Shown here: positions 34,236-44,989 of the stretch, piece after piece | How the letters are laid out: every line of letters starts with the position of its first letter | Numbering within the stretch: the first letter of the stretch is position 1 | Assembly (NCBI GenBank): GCA_001566295.1 | Contig: KQ964247.1 | Location: 124,001-188,000 of the forward strand | From: Microdochium bolleyi | Lineage: Eukaryota > Ascomycota > Sordariomycetes > Xylariales > Microdochiaceae | Length of the DNA: 64,000 nucleotides | Direction: 5' to 3' | Notes under the pieces: generated by a model | The model's input: only the letters and a program-made list of their open reading frames with translations | The model's database searches: none | Told to the model about the DNA's origin: nothing | Position numbers and translations under genes: made by a program

Positions 34236-35285
34236 TTAGTCCGAAAACATCTTGTCCACGGCGTCCATGACCTCGACCGGCGTGTTGACCAGTATGCTCA
34301 CATGGGCATCCCCATCCCGGATCCGCCAGTCCGCCTCGGGGAATAGCTGCTGCGCCTTGAAGGCCGTCGACACAGGGCAGTTGATATCCTGCCTGCCATG
34401 CAAGACCACGAGCTTCGTCTTGTCTGGGTCTTTGCCTTCCAGACTCTGCACTCTGCCCGCCAGGTCCTCCAGCTTGAAACCCCAGTCCACTGCCACCGCG
34501 TACAGATCCCACGCCGCACCTTTGCACCCATCCCTCAGGGCCCTTCTTATACTCTCCGCCATGACCGCCCTAAACACGCTCGGCTCGACACCCACATCCC
34601 CGCTCTCCTCGCGAGCACCATGCTCCCACGCCTCCCGGTCCGGCGCCGGCCGGCCGCGGAACCCCTGGTCCAGCATCCGCGCCAGCTTCTCGGGGCTCTC
34701 CCCGTCGTCCTTGGCCACGCCGCCCATGCCAAACTCAAAGATCTTCTCCACGACCCAGGGGCTCCACGCGCAGATCCAGAACATGAACTTGTTGACGAGC
34801 GACATGCCCTCTGTCCCGAAATGCTTCGGGTACGCGGACGCCAGCACGCACGCGCCCACGAGCCCTTGGTTCGGTGGGATTGCGTCGACGCAGGCGTACG
34901 TGTGCGGCCCGCCGCCGGAGACGCCGATCATGGCGAAGCGCGTGGCGCCCAGGTGCTCCGCGAGGGCGCGGATGTCGGCGGGCCAGTCGGCGATGCGCCG
35001 CGGCGGGGCCCCGGCAGACGAGTGGCCAGGCCTGAGCGGCGACTTGCCGGAGCCGGGCCTGTCGACGCCGACGACGCGGATGTGCCGCTTGCGGGCGGCG
35101 GCGTCGTAGAGGTAGGCGTCGAGCAGGGAGGAGCCGGTGCCGTGGTTGTAGAAGACGGTGCGGTCGGGCGGGGCGGAGGGGTCGCCGAAGATCATGTAGC
35201 TCAGGGTCCCGCGGTGGCCGGGGAGGTGGAAGAGGTGGTCCTCGGGCAGGGCGTAGGCCGTCGGGGGCGCTATCTCGGGGGCCAT
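34236..35285 (-). CDS. alpha/beta-hydrolase
   Basis: Single-exon gene, 349 residues from the ATG at 35285. An in-frame extension further upstream is not used because a TATA-like box lies within it. Hydrolase landmarks: oxyanion region YNHGTGSS (46-53), nucleophile elbow IGVSGGGPHTY (120-130, S123), acid D300 in HGRQDINCP, and H328 in DGDAHVS. The cap region (about 165-250) is helical. There is no signal peptide, so it is probably cytosolic. It could be an esterase, epoxide-hydrolase-like or thioesterase-like enzyme; sequence alone does not say. It is the last gene of the minus-strand run of laccase, UGT and hydrolase. Confidence 0.9.
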   Translation of the reverse strand: MAPEIAPPTAYALPEDHLFHLPGHRGTLSYMIFGDPSAPPDRTVFYNHGTGSSLLDAYLYDAAARKRHIRVVGVDRPGSGKSPLRPGHSSAGAPPRRIADWPADIRALAEHLGATRFAMIGVSGGGPHTYACVDAIPPNQGLVGACVLASAYPKHFGTEGMSLVNKFMFWICAWSPWVVEKIFEFGMGGVAKDDGESPEKLARMLDQGFRGRPAPDREAWEHGAREESGDVGVEPSVFRAVMAESIRRALRDGCKGAAWDLYAVAVDWGFKLEDLAGRVQSLEGKDPDKTKLVVLHGRQDINCPVSTAFKAQQLFPEADWRIRDGDAHVSILVNTPVEVMDAVDKMFSD

Positions 35286-35428
35286 GGTTGTGTGCTGTCG
35301 GCAGTCGTGTCCTGTCGTGAGATGGTTGTGCAGATGCCGGTAAGTGCGCCAGGTCCTTGAAGCTGCCGTGTAGTGATGACTTCTGACTTCTGGCGAGGGA
35401 CGAGATGTTGGTGGATGTTCGGACGGAC

Positions 35429-35437
35429 TTTTATATA
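35429..35437 (-). promoter_or_regulatory. TATA-like box of alpha/beta-hydrolase
   Basis: TATATAAAA read on the minus strand, about 145 bp upstream of the ATG at 35285. It supports that start over longer upstream frames. Confidence 0.5.
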
Positions 35438-37062
35438 GCGTGTTTACATATCTTCCGGAATGGCGACATGACGAATGAGGCCGGCCCTGTGCGAGCAGAG
35501 ACTGTTGGCATTCGAACGAGATTCGGGGCCCGCAGGTATTGCTCTGCCGGGCCTGTCCCGTCTGCCTTACGAGCGGAGCCTGGCGACTGGCCAGCTGGAG
35601 CCTCACGAGACCCCAGCCTCGGATCATCCCCCCCACAGGTGCCCAGGCCCGGAGGCCAAGGTCCCTCGAGCTCCCGACGCCCGGGACCGGCTTCCAGATG
35701 AGGCGCCTACTGGACTCGGCCCCTCGGGCATGCCGGGACCCGACACGGCCAGCTGCTATGTGCTGACATAAGCTGGCATGCCGGTTCTCGAGGAGACGCA
35801 CATTTCACGCGTCTATAGGCAGCCCTCGGGCGGTCGGCAGCGGTGCTTTCGGACCATCAATCTGATTTTTGACACCAGGCGCACACATGTCACATCCAGC
35901 CGGATCTCACGGTCTGGAGCAGTAGGGAGCAAGGTAATGACTGGACCACCAGATATCAAAGACTCATTCGACTAATACTGTCCTCGGCATACGACAACCA
36001 CTATGTTCCCACGCGTATTCGTTGCACGCTGCACGGCTTATTGATGCATTGCTCTGCAAGGACTCTTTGACCTCCGAGGTACCGTCTTACGACGCCCGCG
36101 ATTCTTTGTCATGGTCACCAGGCCCTGCTAGTATGAGACAACGCCACAGACAACAGATCATCATCGATGCGGGCGAGCAGAACATGCTGCCGATGGACAT
36201 GCCCCCCAATTCTCAGGCTCCCAAATACTCTACGTGACAATCTGCAGAACAGGCTTATACCTGCGAGATAGGACTTAACTACAGGACACAGTGGCGCGGC
36301 GCGAGGGTGTCAGGAGTCCCTGGGCGATTCAACCCGCTGTAGCTCGCGGTGGGTTTTCTTAGGTAGACGTGCGCAGCGAGTTCCTCACGCCCGCGTTCCC
36401 GCATGGGCTGGCTTGTTCGCTTTCAGGTTGCTGGTCGAGCAGCAAGAGCAACCCTCCTCTGGAGTCGCCGGGCAAGCGCAGACTAGATAACAGGGGTCAA
36501 ACCAGCCCAGCTCACCAGGCGACCTACGCTGAATGTGTCCGTGCCACCGTGGGCATGGCCCGGCCAGACCAACGATGCTAGGAGATATCAGGGGCCCGGG
36601 CGCCCACCGCCCATGGAACTCTGTTGCGCCAGCGGCTCACTCACTCATACCTGACATTCAGCTAGGCAGGTAGGTACGCCAGATACAACAGCTCGCTGAT
36701 AAGGCGCGTACCCGATACAGGCGTCTCTGCTTCGGCTTTCGAGGTCATTTTTGGTGGCACGTCTGATGAGCCGCTTCCCGCAGCAACCTTCTATCTCGTA
36801 TAGAGAGAAACTCTTGCATGTATTGTCCCTGCCGGTAATACCTTAGTGTACGCCATAATATTGAAGAGTTTCTCCGGGAGTGGCGGTCCGCCAACCTAAT
36901 ATGCAGCTCACCAATCAGCAGCACCGATAGTCAAGGTACCTACAGGGGGAGTTGCAACAATCCCAGTGACCTGTACACGATACGGACGCCTCTGCGTTCG
37001 AGACTATGCTGAACCCCAGTCGCCAGAGGTGGCAAGTTCCGGTCTCCGGCAGGTTCGGAAGA

Positions 37063-37148
37063 CCCCTGGTGCAAAAGGCACTACAAGTTGAACCTTAACC
37101 AGCCTATAAACCCCTGGTGCAAAAGGCACTGCATGATGAACCTTAACC
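37063..37148. repeat. two-copy direct repeat, 48-bp period
   Basis: The sequence CCCCTGGTGCAAAAGGCACT begins at 37063 and again at 37111. The following bases (GTTGAACCTTAACC / GATGAACCTTAACC) also repeat, so about 38 bp recur with a 48-bp period. A third partial start (CCCCTGG) is near 37169. On the minus strand the repeat encodes VPFAPGV twice. Origin unknown. Confidence 0.8.
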
Positions 37149-37173
37149 TGCCTCCTTAAAGTATCAAGCCCCT

Positions 37174-37194
37174 GGACCCTGTCCGGCAGGGTCC
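37174..37194. repeat. perfect small hairpin
   Basis: GGACCCTG at 37174-37181 pairs with CAGGGTCC at 37187-37194 around a 5-nt loop (TCCGG). It sits just after the two-copy repeat. Confidence 0.7.
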
Positions 37195-37453
37195 GCAGCG
37201 GTTTATAAACACCACGTGCCGCTGGCCTGGGACGATAAGGGGGAACCGCGGCAACAGATATAGTTTCTCGACCTTTCCCACGTAAAGACTCACTCACCTC
37301 TCGCCTAGCCAGTCACGTATCAGCGTGGCTTCCTGCTTGAGGAAAGCACTGCTCAGGCTGGATAATTATCTCCCACGAGTAGCCGTACCATCGTCGTCCA
37401 CTTCTGCTTAGGTCATTACATTCCCGTAAGCCCAACGTACATACGTGTAAGCC

Positions 37454-38054
37454 ATGACCAACAACAGCAACAGCAACAACACAATGCCGCCGCCGTCGCC
37501 GCCGCCCTCCTCCTCTTCCTCCCCACAGCCCGGCCAGCGCCACCCTGCGACCGGCCACATCGGCCTATCGGTGCACGACATCGACGACGTGACGGCCTGG
37601 TACACCTCGGTGCTGGGCTTCCGGCTTGCTGCGCCACCGCCATCACAACAACAACAACAACAACAGCAACAGAACGTGAGACCCCGGGGCGAGGTCCCCC
37701 TCGAGAGAGCCGGCGGGTTCATGGGCAGCAGCGGCAGCATCTACGGCGCCGCCAAGATGCGGGAGATGAATTCTGCGCGGCTGCTCGCGGAGAGTGGGGT
37801 CGGATTCGAGATCTTCTAAGGCTTTCTACTTTTTTGTCCCAGCACAAAGCACGGGAGGGCTCCGCTTGAGGGCAAGATGGATGTGGATACACCGAGTTAT
37901 CAAGAGTGCGTCTGTGAAGGATTCGCGTGGGAACGTAATTGAGGTGCTGGGCGTCAAGTTTGACCTTTTGGTGTCCGGGGAGGGTGTCAGAGGACATAAG
38001 GGCAGGCCTGGCCCAAGTACACGACTATTGTCACGTAGCGCAGGTTTTGAGTAG
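37454..38054 (+). pseudogene. broken VOC/glyoxalase-superfamily gene
   Basis: The frame from the ATG at 37454 opens with a low-complexity S/P tail, then GHIGLSVHDIDDVTAWYTSVLGFRL (~residues 34-58; shown only as landmark: GHIGLSV and WYTSVLGF), typical of a vicinal-oxygen-chelate enzyme, a poly-Q insert (CAA/CAG run at 37646-37672), then IYGAAKMREMNSA and GVGFEIF followed at once by a stop at about 37819. The usual family C-terminus DSRGNVIEVLGVKFD is present at about 37920-37964 but in another frame. The metal-ligand segment normally between is missing. I see no GT..AG intron that repairs it, so it looks like a decayed gene with at least a frame change and a deletion. Confidence 0.65.
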
Positions 38055-38140
38055 TCATTCGTCTTGTATTTATGTCCAATATATAGTCTATATACAAGTC
38101 TATATCGCTTTTGTTCTTTCTCTGCCCCCGGTCCACCCGC

Positions 38141-39625
38141 TTACTCCTCATCCAGCGTCTTGCGCAACGTCTCCATGAACCGCCACACATCCACGAACCG
38201 TGTGTACATGGGCACGGGCGCAACCCGGATGACGTCGGGCTTGCGCTTATCGCAGACAATACCCGCCTCCTCGAGGTTCGCCTGCACCCGGTCCAGAAGA
38301 CCCTCGCGGAGCAGCACGCTCAGCTGCGTGCCACGCTCCCGGGGGTCTCGTGGAGTGATGATGCGGAACGAAGGGATATCCCGCTTCTCTGTGGCGACCA
38401 TGTCGTCGAGCAGATACTCCGCGTACGCCGTAATGAGCAGCGCCTTGTCGCGCAGCTGGCGCATGCTCGTCTTCTCAAACACCGACAGCGCGCCGGACAG
38501 CGCGGCCATGTCGATCGCGGACGGGTTCGAGCACTGATACCCACTCGCGCCGGGCGTGGGGAGAAACTTGTTGTCCATGTTGAACCGCACCGACAGGTCG
38601 CCACCATACCATCCCGTCAGCCGCGGGCGGAAGATGGGCGCGCCGGTCTCGGAGTCGAAGGTAACCTTGCCATGGCGCTCGTGGATGTAGGCGCCGGCAA
38701 TGGCTCCCGGGCCGGCGTTCATGTACTTGTACGTGCACCAACAGGCAAAGTCGACATTCCAGTCGTGCAGAGACAGCTCGACGTTGCCCGCGGCGTGCGC
38801 GAGGTCCCAGCCCACCACAATGCCCTTGGACTGCGCGTGTGCCGTGATGCGGGGGATGTCGAAGAGCTGGCCGGACCAGTACTGGATGCCAGGGAGCAGC
38901 AGAAGGGCGGTCTCGTCAGCGTGCTCGTCGATGGCGGCGCAGATCTGCTCGGTCGAGATGTAAAAGTTGTCATTGTCTGGGGAGAGCTGAACCATGGATT
39001 TCTTGGGGTCGAGGCCGTGCCAAGTGACCTGGGACTCGATGGCGTAGTGGTCCGAGGGGAAGGGCTTCCACTCGAGGATGATCTTGTGGCGGGTGGCGGT
39101 GGGCTTGTAGAAGCTGGCCATCATGAGGTGGAGGTTCATGGTGAGGGAGTTCATGGTGACAATCTCGTCGGGGCTGGCGCCCATGATGGGGGCGAACTTG
39201 CGGGAGCAGTCCTCGGCCATGGTCAGCCAGCTGGTGAGGGGCGAGTTGTCGAGGGTGCGGAAGTGGCCGTTGACGCCGATGGAGCACCACGTCTCGAGCT
39301 GGGCGTTGACATACTCGCGGACGGCCTTGGGCTGGGCGCCGAGCGAGTTGCCGACAAAGTAGATGATCTCGTCTTCGTCGTTGCTGGAAGAGGTGCCATT
39401 TGTCGATGCCGTGCCGTTGATCTGTGATGACGGCTGGCCGGGGATTGTGCCGTCGAGAGCCGTCTTCTTCATGGACCTGCGGGTGGGGATGATGTACTCG
39501 CTGCGCAGGTGGGCGATGGCGTCCTGGGCGTCGAGAGACTGGGCAAACTCGAGCGTCGTGGCCGAGGCAGGGAACTGGGCCTGCTTGCCACTGCGTAGCG
39601 TCTGCACGCTGGAGGCGACGTCCAT
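38141..39625 (-). CDS. BNA5: kynureninase
   Basis: Single-exon gene, 494 residues from the ATG at 39625. Kynureninase splits kynurenine or 3-hydroxykynurenine to anthranilate or 3-hydroxyanthranilate plus alanine, with pyridoxal phosphate, in the tryptophan-to-NAD route in the cytosol. Landmarks: YFVGNSLGAQPK (89-100), NSLTMNLHLMMASFY (159-173), the PLP Lys in CTYKYMNAGPGA (K300), GWYGGDLSVRFNM and a C-terminal RVAPVPMYTRFVDVWRF. A Ser/Thr/Asn-rich insert sits at ~66-85. Length is typical (450-500). The next gene is the broken VOC gene, which overlaps nothing. The family is certain; the yeast name BNA5 is used by function. Confidence 0.95.
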   Translation of the reverse strand: MDVASSVQTLRSGKQAQFPASATTLEFAQSLDAQDAIAHLRSEYIIPTRRSMKKTALDGTIPGQPSSQINGTASTNGTSSSNDEDEIIYFVGNSLGAQPKAVREYVNAQLETWCSIGVNGHFRTLDNSPLTSWLTMAEDCSRKFAPIMGASPDEIVTMNSLTMNLHLMMASFYKPTATRHKIILEWKPFPSDHYAIESQVTWHGLDPKKSMVQLSPDNDNFYISTEQICAAIDEHADETALLLLPGIQYWSGQLFDIPRITAHAQSKGIVVGWDLAHAAGNVELSLHDWNVDFACWCTYKYMNAGPGAIAGAYIHERHGKVTFDSETGAPIFRPRLTGWYGGDLSVRFNMDNKFLPTPGASGYQCSNPSAIDMAALSGALSVFEKTSMRQLRDKALLITAYAEYLLDDMVATEKRDIPSFRIITPRDPRERGTQLSVLLREGLLDRVQANLEEAGIVCDKRKPDVIRVAPVPMYTRFVDVWRFMETLRKTLDEE

Positions 39626-40404
39626 GGTGGTGATGAGGCGGAGATTGGTGCGGGGTATCAAGGAGTACGCTCCGATGTAGTCAAGAGTACCCTGGGGTTG
39701 CAGAACTGGCTGTTTATGAGATACAGATGAGCGGGAGGCAGCAAGGAAGCAGAGAGCAGCCTGATGGTCACTTTGTAGCCCGTGGAGGATCGGGTCCAGA
39801 CGAACGGAGGTGACGTCGGAGACCAAGGAAAAAAGACTGGCCCGCCGAGCGCCGGCAGCCGAAGGAAGGCGCGGGGCGCACCCGCCCGCCGTCCGCACCT
39901 GCCTCTTTCTCGGCGGGGCCGGCCCTTGCTTCCGAACTTCCGCTCTCCTCCTTCCGCTTCGGATCTCAATCACCCCCTCGTCCACTTCGGCCATGCATGC
40001 GGCGGTAGACAATGCATGTCACCACGGCATCGATCGAAACCTTATTCTGTGCAGGAGATCGATCTGTCACGAATGTCGACGTCCAGCGACAGCCTTATCA
40101 TCAATTCGCCACTGGCCATCACCTCACGAGATGCTCTACAACAAAACCCCCGATCCTGGATTTATCTGTGATAAGACCAGTGCCGGATGGTTCCGGCGTC
40201 AGGCAATGACAGGAAACACAATCTCATATTGGAACTAGGGCTTTTCCAGGCTCTTGAGTATGTTGAACGTCTGACAGCACAGCGCATAACACGCAGCCAC
40301 ATGGCAAGACACTCAGTTGTTCGTCAAATATAGTTACGGTACATATACGGCCCGAGAGATCATTGAAGTAGCCTTTCTCAGAATTGACAGCAGTGCTTCC
40401 ACCC
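39626..40404. other. intergenic
   Basis: Kynureninase promoter and 3' flank of the Clr5 gene. No supported gene. Confidence 0.55.
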
Positions 40405-42780
40405 TCATATAGCCAAGTCATTCTCATGGGAGGGCCAAAATGACTCTACCACTTCGCCAGGCGACGCCGAGACCTGTGGCCTCCAGACTTCAAACTCGGG
40501 AGTCACCGCGCGAGAGGCGAGTGGAGGGTCGAACGTTGTCTCTGAGCAGTGCTGAGTGGCAGCGAATACCTCGAACTGAAGGCCGCGGGAAGCTGCTGTG
40601 CTCATCGGGACGCAGCGGACCATGTTCGCAACAACTAATTGATCACGCGTTAGCTACCCCTCTAGTGTGAACGGAAAACTTGTGATGAGTCGGCACGCTG
40701 TACTCACTAGACACAAGTGCGATGATCAAACCGAGGATAAAGCCTATAGCTGAGGCCGCGGCCACTGCAGTGACAACGAAGGCTGCGACTCCCGCCTGTA
40801 CGCTGGGAGGGTCCTTGCCGGGCGGCACGCGCTGTGACGCCCGTGGCTGGGCGCGAACTGCTTCATCGTCGCAGGGTTTCCCTGTGCGCACCGAGTCATA
40901 TTCCCAGCGTTTCGATTGGACCTTCTCGATGCCGAGGCTGCGCAGGGTCAGCCTGACCAAGTGGCGGGCAGCAGCGAGCATTCGCTCCCTGATGATTGAT
41001 GACTGCTGTGGGTCGCGGCCCGAGCCATCGTCCACGACCTCAAGTCTCCAGGTGAGCCGCAGGATGGTACAGAACATTCCTGTATCTGAAATTTGTGTAG
41101 TTTCATCGAACTTCTCGTCGTCGCTGATGATGTGCACCCAATTGCTCAAATCTGCAAGGAAGAGTTGAGCAAGGTGGGACTCTTGCCCAATCGACCCAGA
41201 CGCCTGCACCGCCCGTGCTAGACAGAGCATGAAATAGGCATCTTCAAATCCTATGGTCGATCTCGCTTTGGCCAAGTTATGCAGGCTGGCCATGGCAAAA
41301 TTCCACGCCCGCATATGTTTACTGTTGTCGACGTTGATGGCCCAGCCGGCTTTTGGCAAGTTCTGGCGCAAGAGTCTTCGTCGCAACGTACCCATTGCTT
41401 CTGTCTCCCTACCTTTCCTGATCGATAGGTAGTAAATAATACCCGAAGCTAGGGCTATGCATTCGCGTTTGAAGAAGACACGGAGTCTTCTGAGCTGAGG
41501 TTCTGTTCCCGACTGTGTCAGAAACTGGACCTCCTCGGCCACGCTCAGGGCCATATCGTGAGTTCCAACACTCTCCTGTACCTCCCCGCTCCGACACACC
41601 AGAGTCGTCGATGATATCGACGGACACCACCCTTTAGGCGGATTTATCCGACTCGTGTTTTCGATGTATGATACATGGTCGAGAACTCCATGAAAGAATG
41701 GAGTCAGCTCTCGCAAGAACGACGTTACTGCTTCCTGGGCTCCACCGTGGCTCAGAGAGGTGAGTTCTGCGTATTTAGCGAAATGTTGATGCTGATAAGG
41801 ACCCCACTCGCTGAGTATGAGGCACACGTACTGCATCCTTGCGTCTTTGTCGAGGTGCTGCACGGTATATTGTCGCTGCTGGGGACTCAAGAATGGCAGT
41901 AGCCATAGAACCTCGTACCGGAGCTTTGTTATGGCGCTACGCACAACGTGCTCTAGTCCCTGGAAAGCGCCGCCCAGTAGTCGCAACACGATCATCTCCC
42001 ACTGGGAATATTCTAAGAATCCTTCGGCATCCTGAAGGTCGGTCTTGAAGTCATGGCTAACAGCAACTTTGGACTCTATCATGAAACTCATGATCTGCTT
42101 CGTGGTGTATGTTTCCGCGGGATTCGGGAGATCAAGCGTCGACACAAAAGCGGCCACTGGAGTCACAAGAGTGGTGTCAGTTCTGCTTTGTCCGCCCCAA
42201 TTCGGAGATCAGGCACTTACTCCACCCTTTCTCGATTCCGACCTCATGTGGCTGCTTCTCTAGGGTTTTGGGCTCCACAGACACACCATCGATGGTCGTC
42301 TTGCAGGGCATGATTTCCAGCAGGGTAGCGGAAGCATCGACATCGCGGAAAGCCTTGTCAGTCACCGCAATGTCGGATATAAGGCCATCCTCTTCTGATT
42401 CACTCTCCGGTGATACATCGGGGACGTGTGGGCTGGAGAGCTTCGCAGTGGGCGCCGACGGCATCGCTGGGCTGCGCGCTCTCTTCCGATACTGGCGCGA
42501 GCCCCATTTTCCGAATTTTCGCTTGTATTGATTGATGCTACCAAATTGGCTGTCAGTATGATCTGGTTTCGAATGCAGATGGGGAGGCATGTATCTGGAG
42601 CTCACCTGGCGCTAACCCCGTGCCTGTTCCTCATAAAGAGCATGATCTCTTCTAGAGAGACGTGTCGGCGTCGTAGGTCCTCGATGGTCGAGCGGAACGA
42701 TCAAGTTCGTCTGCCCCGCGGCCCTGCGGTCGTCCCCGAACGGATCTGGTGGGAAGGGGAGGGTCTGGCGAGTCGTCCAT
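40405..42780 (-). pseudogene. Clr5-domain protein with one transmembrane helix, frameshifted copy A
   Basis: Exons on the minus strand: 42606-42780, 42221-42537, 40708-42156, 40405-40634; about 723 residues if read through. Exon 1 starts MDDSPDPPLPTRS..GRPQ, parallel to copy B, then has a 1-nt loss near 42691-42700 (175 nt, where the downstream phase needs 176). After it the Clr5 domain continues as STIEDLRRRHVSLEEIM..FMRNRHGVSA, joined to SINQYKRKFGKWGSRQYRKR. In that frame a TGA lies just upstream, so no normal start rescues it. Residues ~180-640 are helical with no known family. A hydrophobic helix (VVTAVAAASAIGFILGLIIA) precedes the C-terminal tail, which shares a CSET..P.(L)(A/V)SR..TP pattern with copy B. 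It may be a real pseudogene, an assembly error or an allele. Confidence 0.65.
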
Positions 42781-43823
42781 GACGGCCCCCAGCCCCGAAG
42801 TCCGGGTCAGACAGGCGAAGAGGACGGGCTTGAGGACCGAGAGAGAGAAAGGAGTGTGGGACGATAATGCAGCCAGAGGACTGGGCTGGGTGATGGCGAG
42901 CGGGCAGTACTTGAAGGCACGGCGGCTGACGTGCACAGCCATTCTGAGCTTGAGCCTTGACCGACCAGCTGGACCACGGGATCGGGGGCTCCAACCAAAG
43001 TTCGAAAGTTCCAACTGGTCCAGAAGGGTCAGTGCTTGGCTGCAGGCCACAGACCGAGAGCCTGCATGACGTGCCGCTTATCACAAAGTTCGAAATACGT
43101 GACTGGCTGGACGGAGCAAGGATATGTATGACACAGGAGCGCGTGAGTGTGCCACGGTTTGTGGCTGCTGCGTGACTCTTCCCTGGTCGTCACGGATGCG
43201 GCGACAACGTTGATACAATGTCTTTGGCGTTGATCTGGGAAGCCCTTCTCAGAGTTCGAAATTCTCTCTCTGGCTCGGCACAACCGGAAAGCCAGATGTG
43301 AGAGGGCTGCAGGGAACGCAACAGCTCCTGGAAGTTCGAAATATGTGAATGCCCGGTAAGAGCAGGGGTCGGGCCAGGCAACGAGGCCTACGCATGCAGC
43401 TTGACGCAGAAACGCTGCCTTTCTCGCGGGTCGCGCTCCTTTTCGAGGTTTCGCGACCTTCAGGACCACTTTTGGCTCTTCAACTAGACGGAATTCCAGC
43501 CAGGTGTGAAAGACCCGGCAAAATTGCTGCCACACCGCCGGTCTTGACTTGGTATTCCATCTCTCGGCTTCGTAGCTGTTCTTTTGTGCAGTTTCTGACA
43601 TGTTGCACAAACTTTTTAAAGAGCTCACATGAGCACATGGCAATTCAGCACAAACAAACGAGCCAGAACATGATTTGGCAGAGCACAATATGGCTGGATG
43701 AGTTCATTGAGAAGGCGCCTTATCCTCCTGCTCTATTTATGACGCGCCGCCCTATGCTAGCCCATCAACTGGCAAGTAAGAACGCCGAGCAAAACCGAGT
43801 GCGGATTTCTTTACGTCCTGCGA
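42781..43823. other. region between Clr5 copies, with TTCGAA elements
   Basis: Upstream region of copy A and 3' flank of copy B. Four TTCGAA-centred elements lie at 43001-43340 (listed separately). No supported gene. Confidence 0.55.
43001..43340. promoter_or_regulatory. array of AAGTTCGAAA-type elements upstream of copy A
   Basis: TTCGAA at 43001, 43089, 43255 and 43335, each preceded by (A/G)AG and mostly followed by A. In the first three, CTGG lies 8-9 nt after the palindrome. Spacing is 88, 166 and 80 bp, near multiples of about 85. Related elements lie upstream of copy B. Confidence 0.5.
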
Positions 43824-44989
43824 TCAATCCTCGTCGCTGTCGGAAAGATCGTCTACCTCGCGAAGCGGCGGAGCGATGGATGGTATCCAGACTGTATAGT
43901 CAGGAGTGGCTGGCCTCGAGACGAGGGTTGGTCCACACAGAGTTTCCGAGCAGAGTGAAGTAGTACACGCCATGTCAAATCTTGCCGGGACAGAAGCGCC
44001 AAGTGAGGATGGTTGGCAGTGCACATTATCTGCTGGCAAGATTGTTAAATTTTACAGGAATTCAGCCACAGGATTTCGAGCACTTACAGCTGTTCATCAA
44101 CACAATCCTGAACCTGCCCCTGCTCGTACTTTCAATCGTCCAGACCGAGGCACTTTCAGCCAGGTCGAAGGATATTCGGTTTTCGTGAAACGAATAGGAA
44201 CGAGCAATCACCCTTGATAGTTCACACACTCTGTGCAATAAGGCGAGGTTAAGTGCTGTGCTCAATATGCTGCGCTCTGAGCGAAAAGGCTCCATTGTTA
44301 ACTCAGAAGTCACAACCCCAGCAATGTCTCCTTCGTTACATACTGATGGAAAGGGATTGAGAAGCTCCCCAAGCAAAACTTACCCCATTGCTTCGCATTG
44401 TTCAGCTCGCTGACCATCTGGCGACCGATGATGCGGACTTTGTGCGCAAGACTTAGTTCCTCCCGCCACATTCCTGACACGACACTAGTCTTGAGCTGTT
44501 GAAGTGCTTTATCTAAGTCTCTGGTCCAAGACAAAAAACGCAATAAAGATGGCGCTCCTTTTTTGAGGCCATGCGCACGCGCAGTCGTGGGCTGCAAAGG
44601 CTCGGTCAGCAGCTGCAGTGGCATAGCGGCTTGTTGTCGGGACCACGACTTTTGAAGGCGTGGGTCGCCGCCAGTCGCTCCCGTAGGCCTTTGCTTTGGC
44701 GCATATCGATACGATGACCATTTCTCGAGCTTCCGTTTATATGTGGCGACGCTGTGGTGGGCGAGTGGACTCTATCAGCCCCGTGCCCAGCTTGAGGAGG
44801 AACAAGAGCATGAGTAACTTACCTTGCCGTGCAGCCGTACTTTGACGCCATGATGGCCATGATTTGCTTCAGAGTGACGCGGTCCCTTCGCAAGCCTTCA
44901 ATCTCTGTGCGATGACGATCGAGCTCGTGCGCGCCGTCACTCTGCGGCCGGCCTCGGCGAGGAGCGCGTGGCCGAGTGTTGTTGTTCAT
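43824..44989 (-). CDS. Clr5-domain protein, shorter paralogue B
   Basis: Four exons on the minus strand: 44823-44989, 44384-44751, 44088-44342, 43824-44032 (introns 71, 41, 55 nt), giving 332 residues. The Clr5 domain (N-terminal helical domain of many Pezizomycotina proteins, named from S. pombe Clr5) covers ~18-70: ELDRHRTEIEGLRRDRVTL..IMAIMASKYGCTA joined to SVATYKRKLEKWSS. A middle of ~180 residues is unrecognised. The C-terminus CSETLCGPTLVSRPATPDYTVWIP matches the end of copy A. It lacks the ~460-residue helical core and transmembrane helix of copy A. The GNN start ATG at 44989 parallels copy A (short polar leader then GRPQ). The 41-nt intron is very short, so the exon 3 boundary is tentative. 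Function unknown. Confidence 0.65.

Larger units (their letters stand above)
35286..37453. other. intergenic with repeats
   Basis: 2.2 kb without a supported gene. It holds the hydrolase promoter, a two-copy 48-bp repeat (37063-37148) and a hairpin (37174-37194), listed separately. A minus-strand frame over the repeat reads a repeated VPFAPGV peptide but has no recognisable family. Confidence 0.5.

Noticed and set aside
38111..39427. 438-residue plus-strand frame over kynureninase
   Set aside because: Antisense shadow of an intact kynureninase; composition is Arg/Gly/His-rich with no family match.
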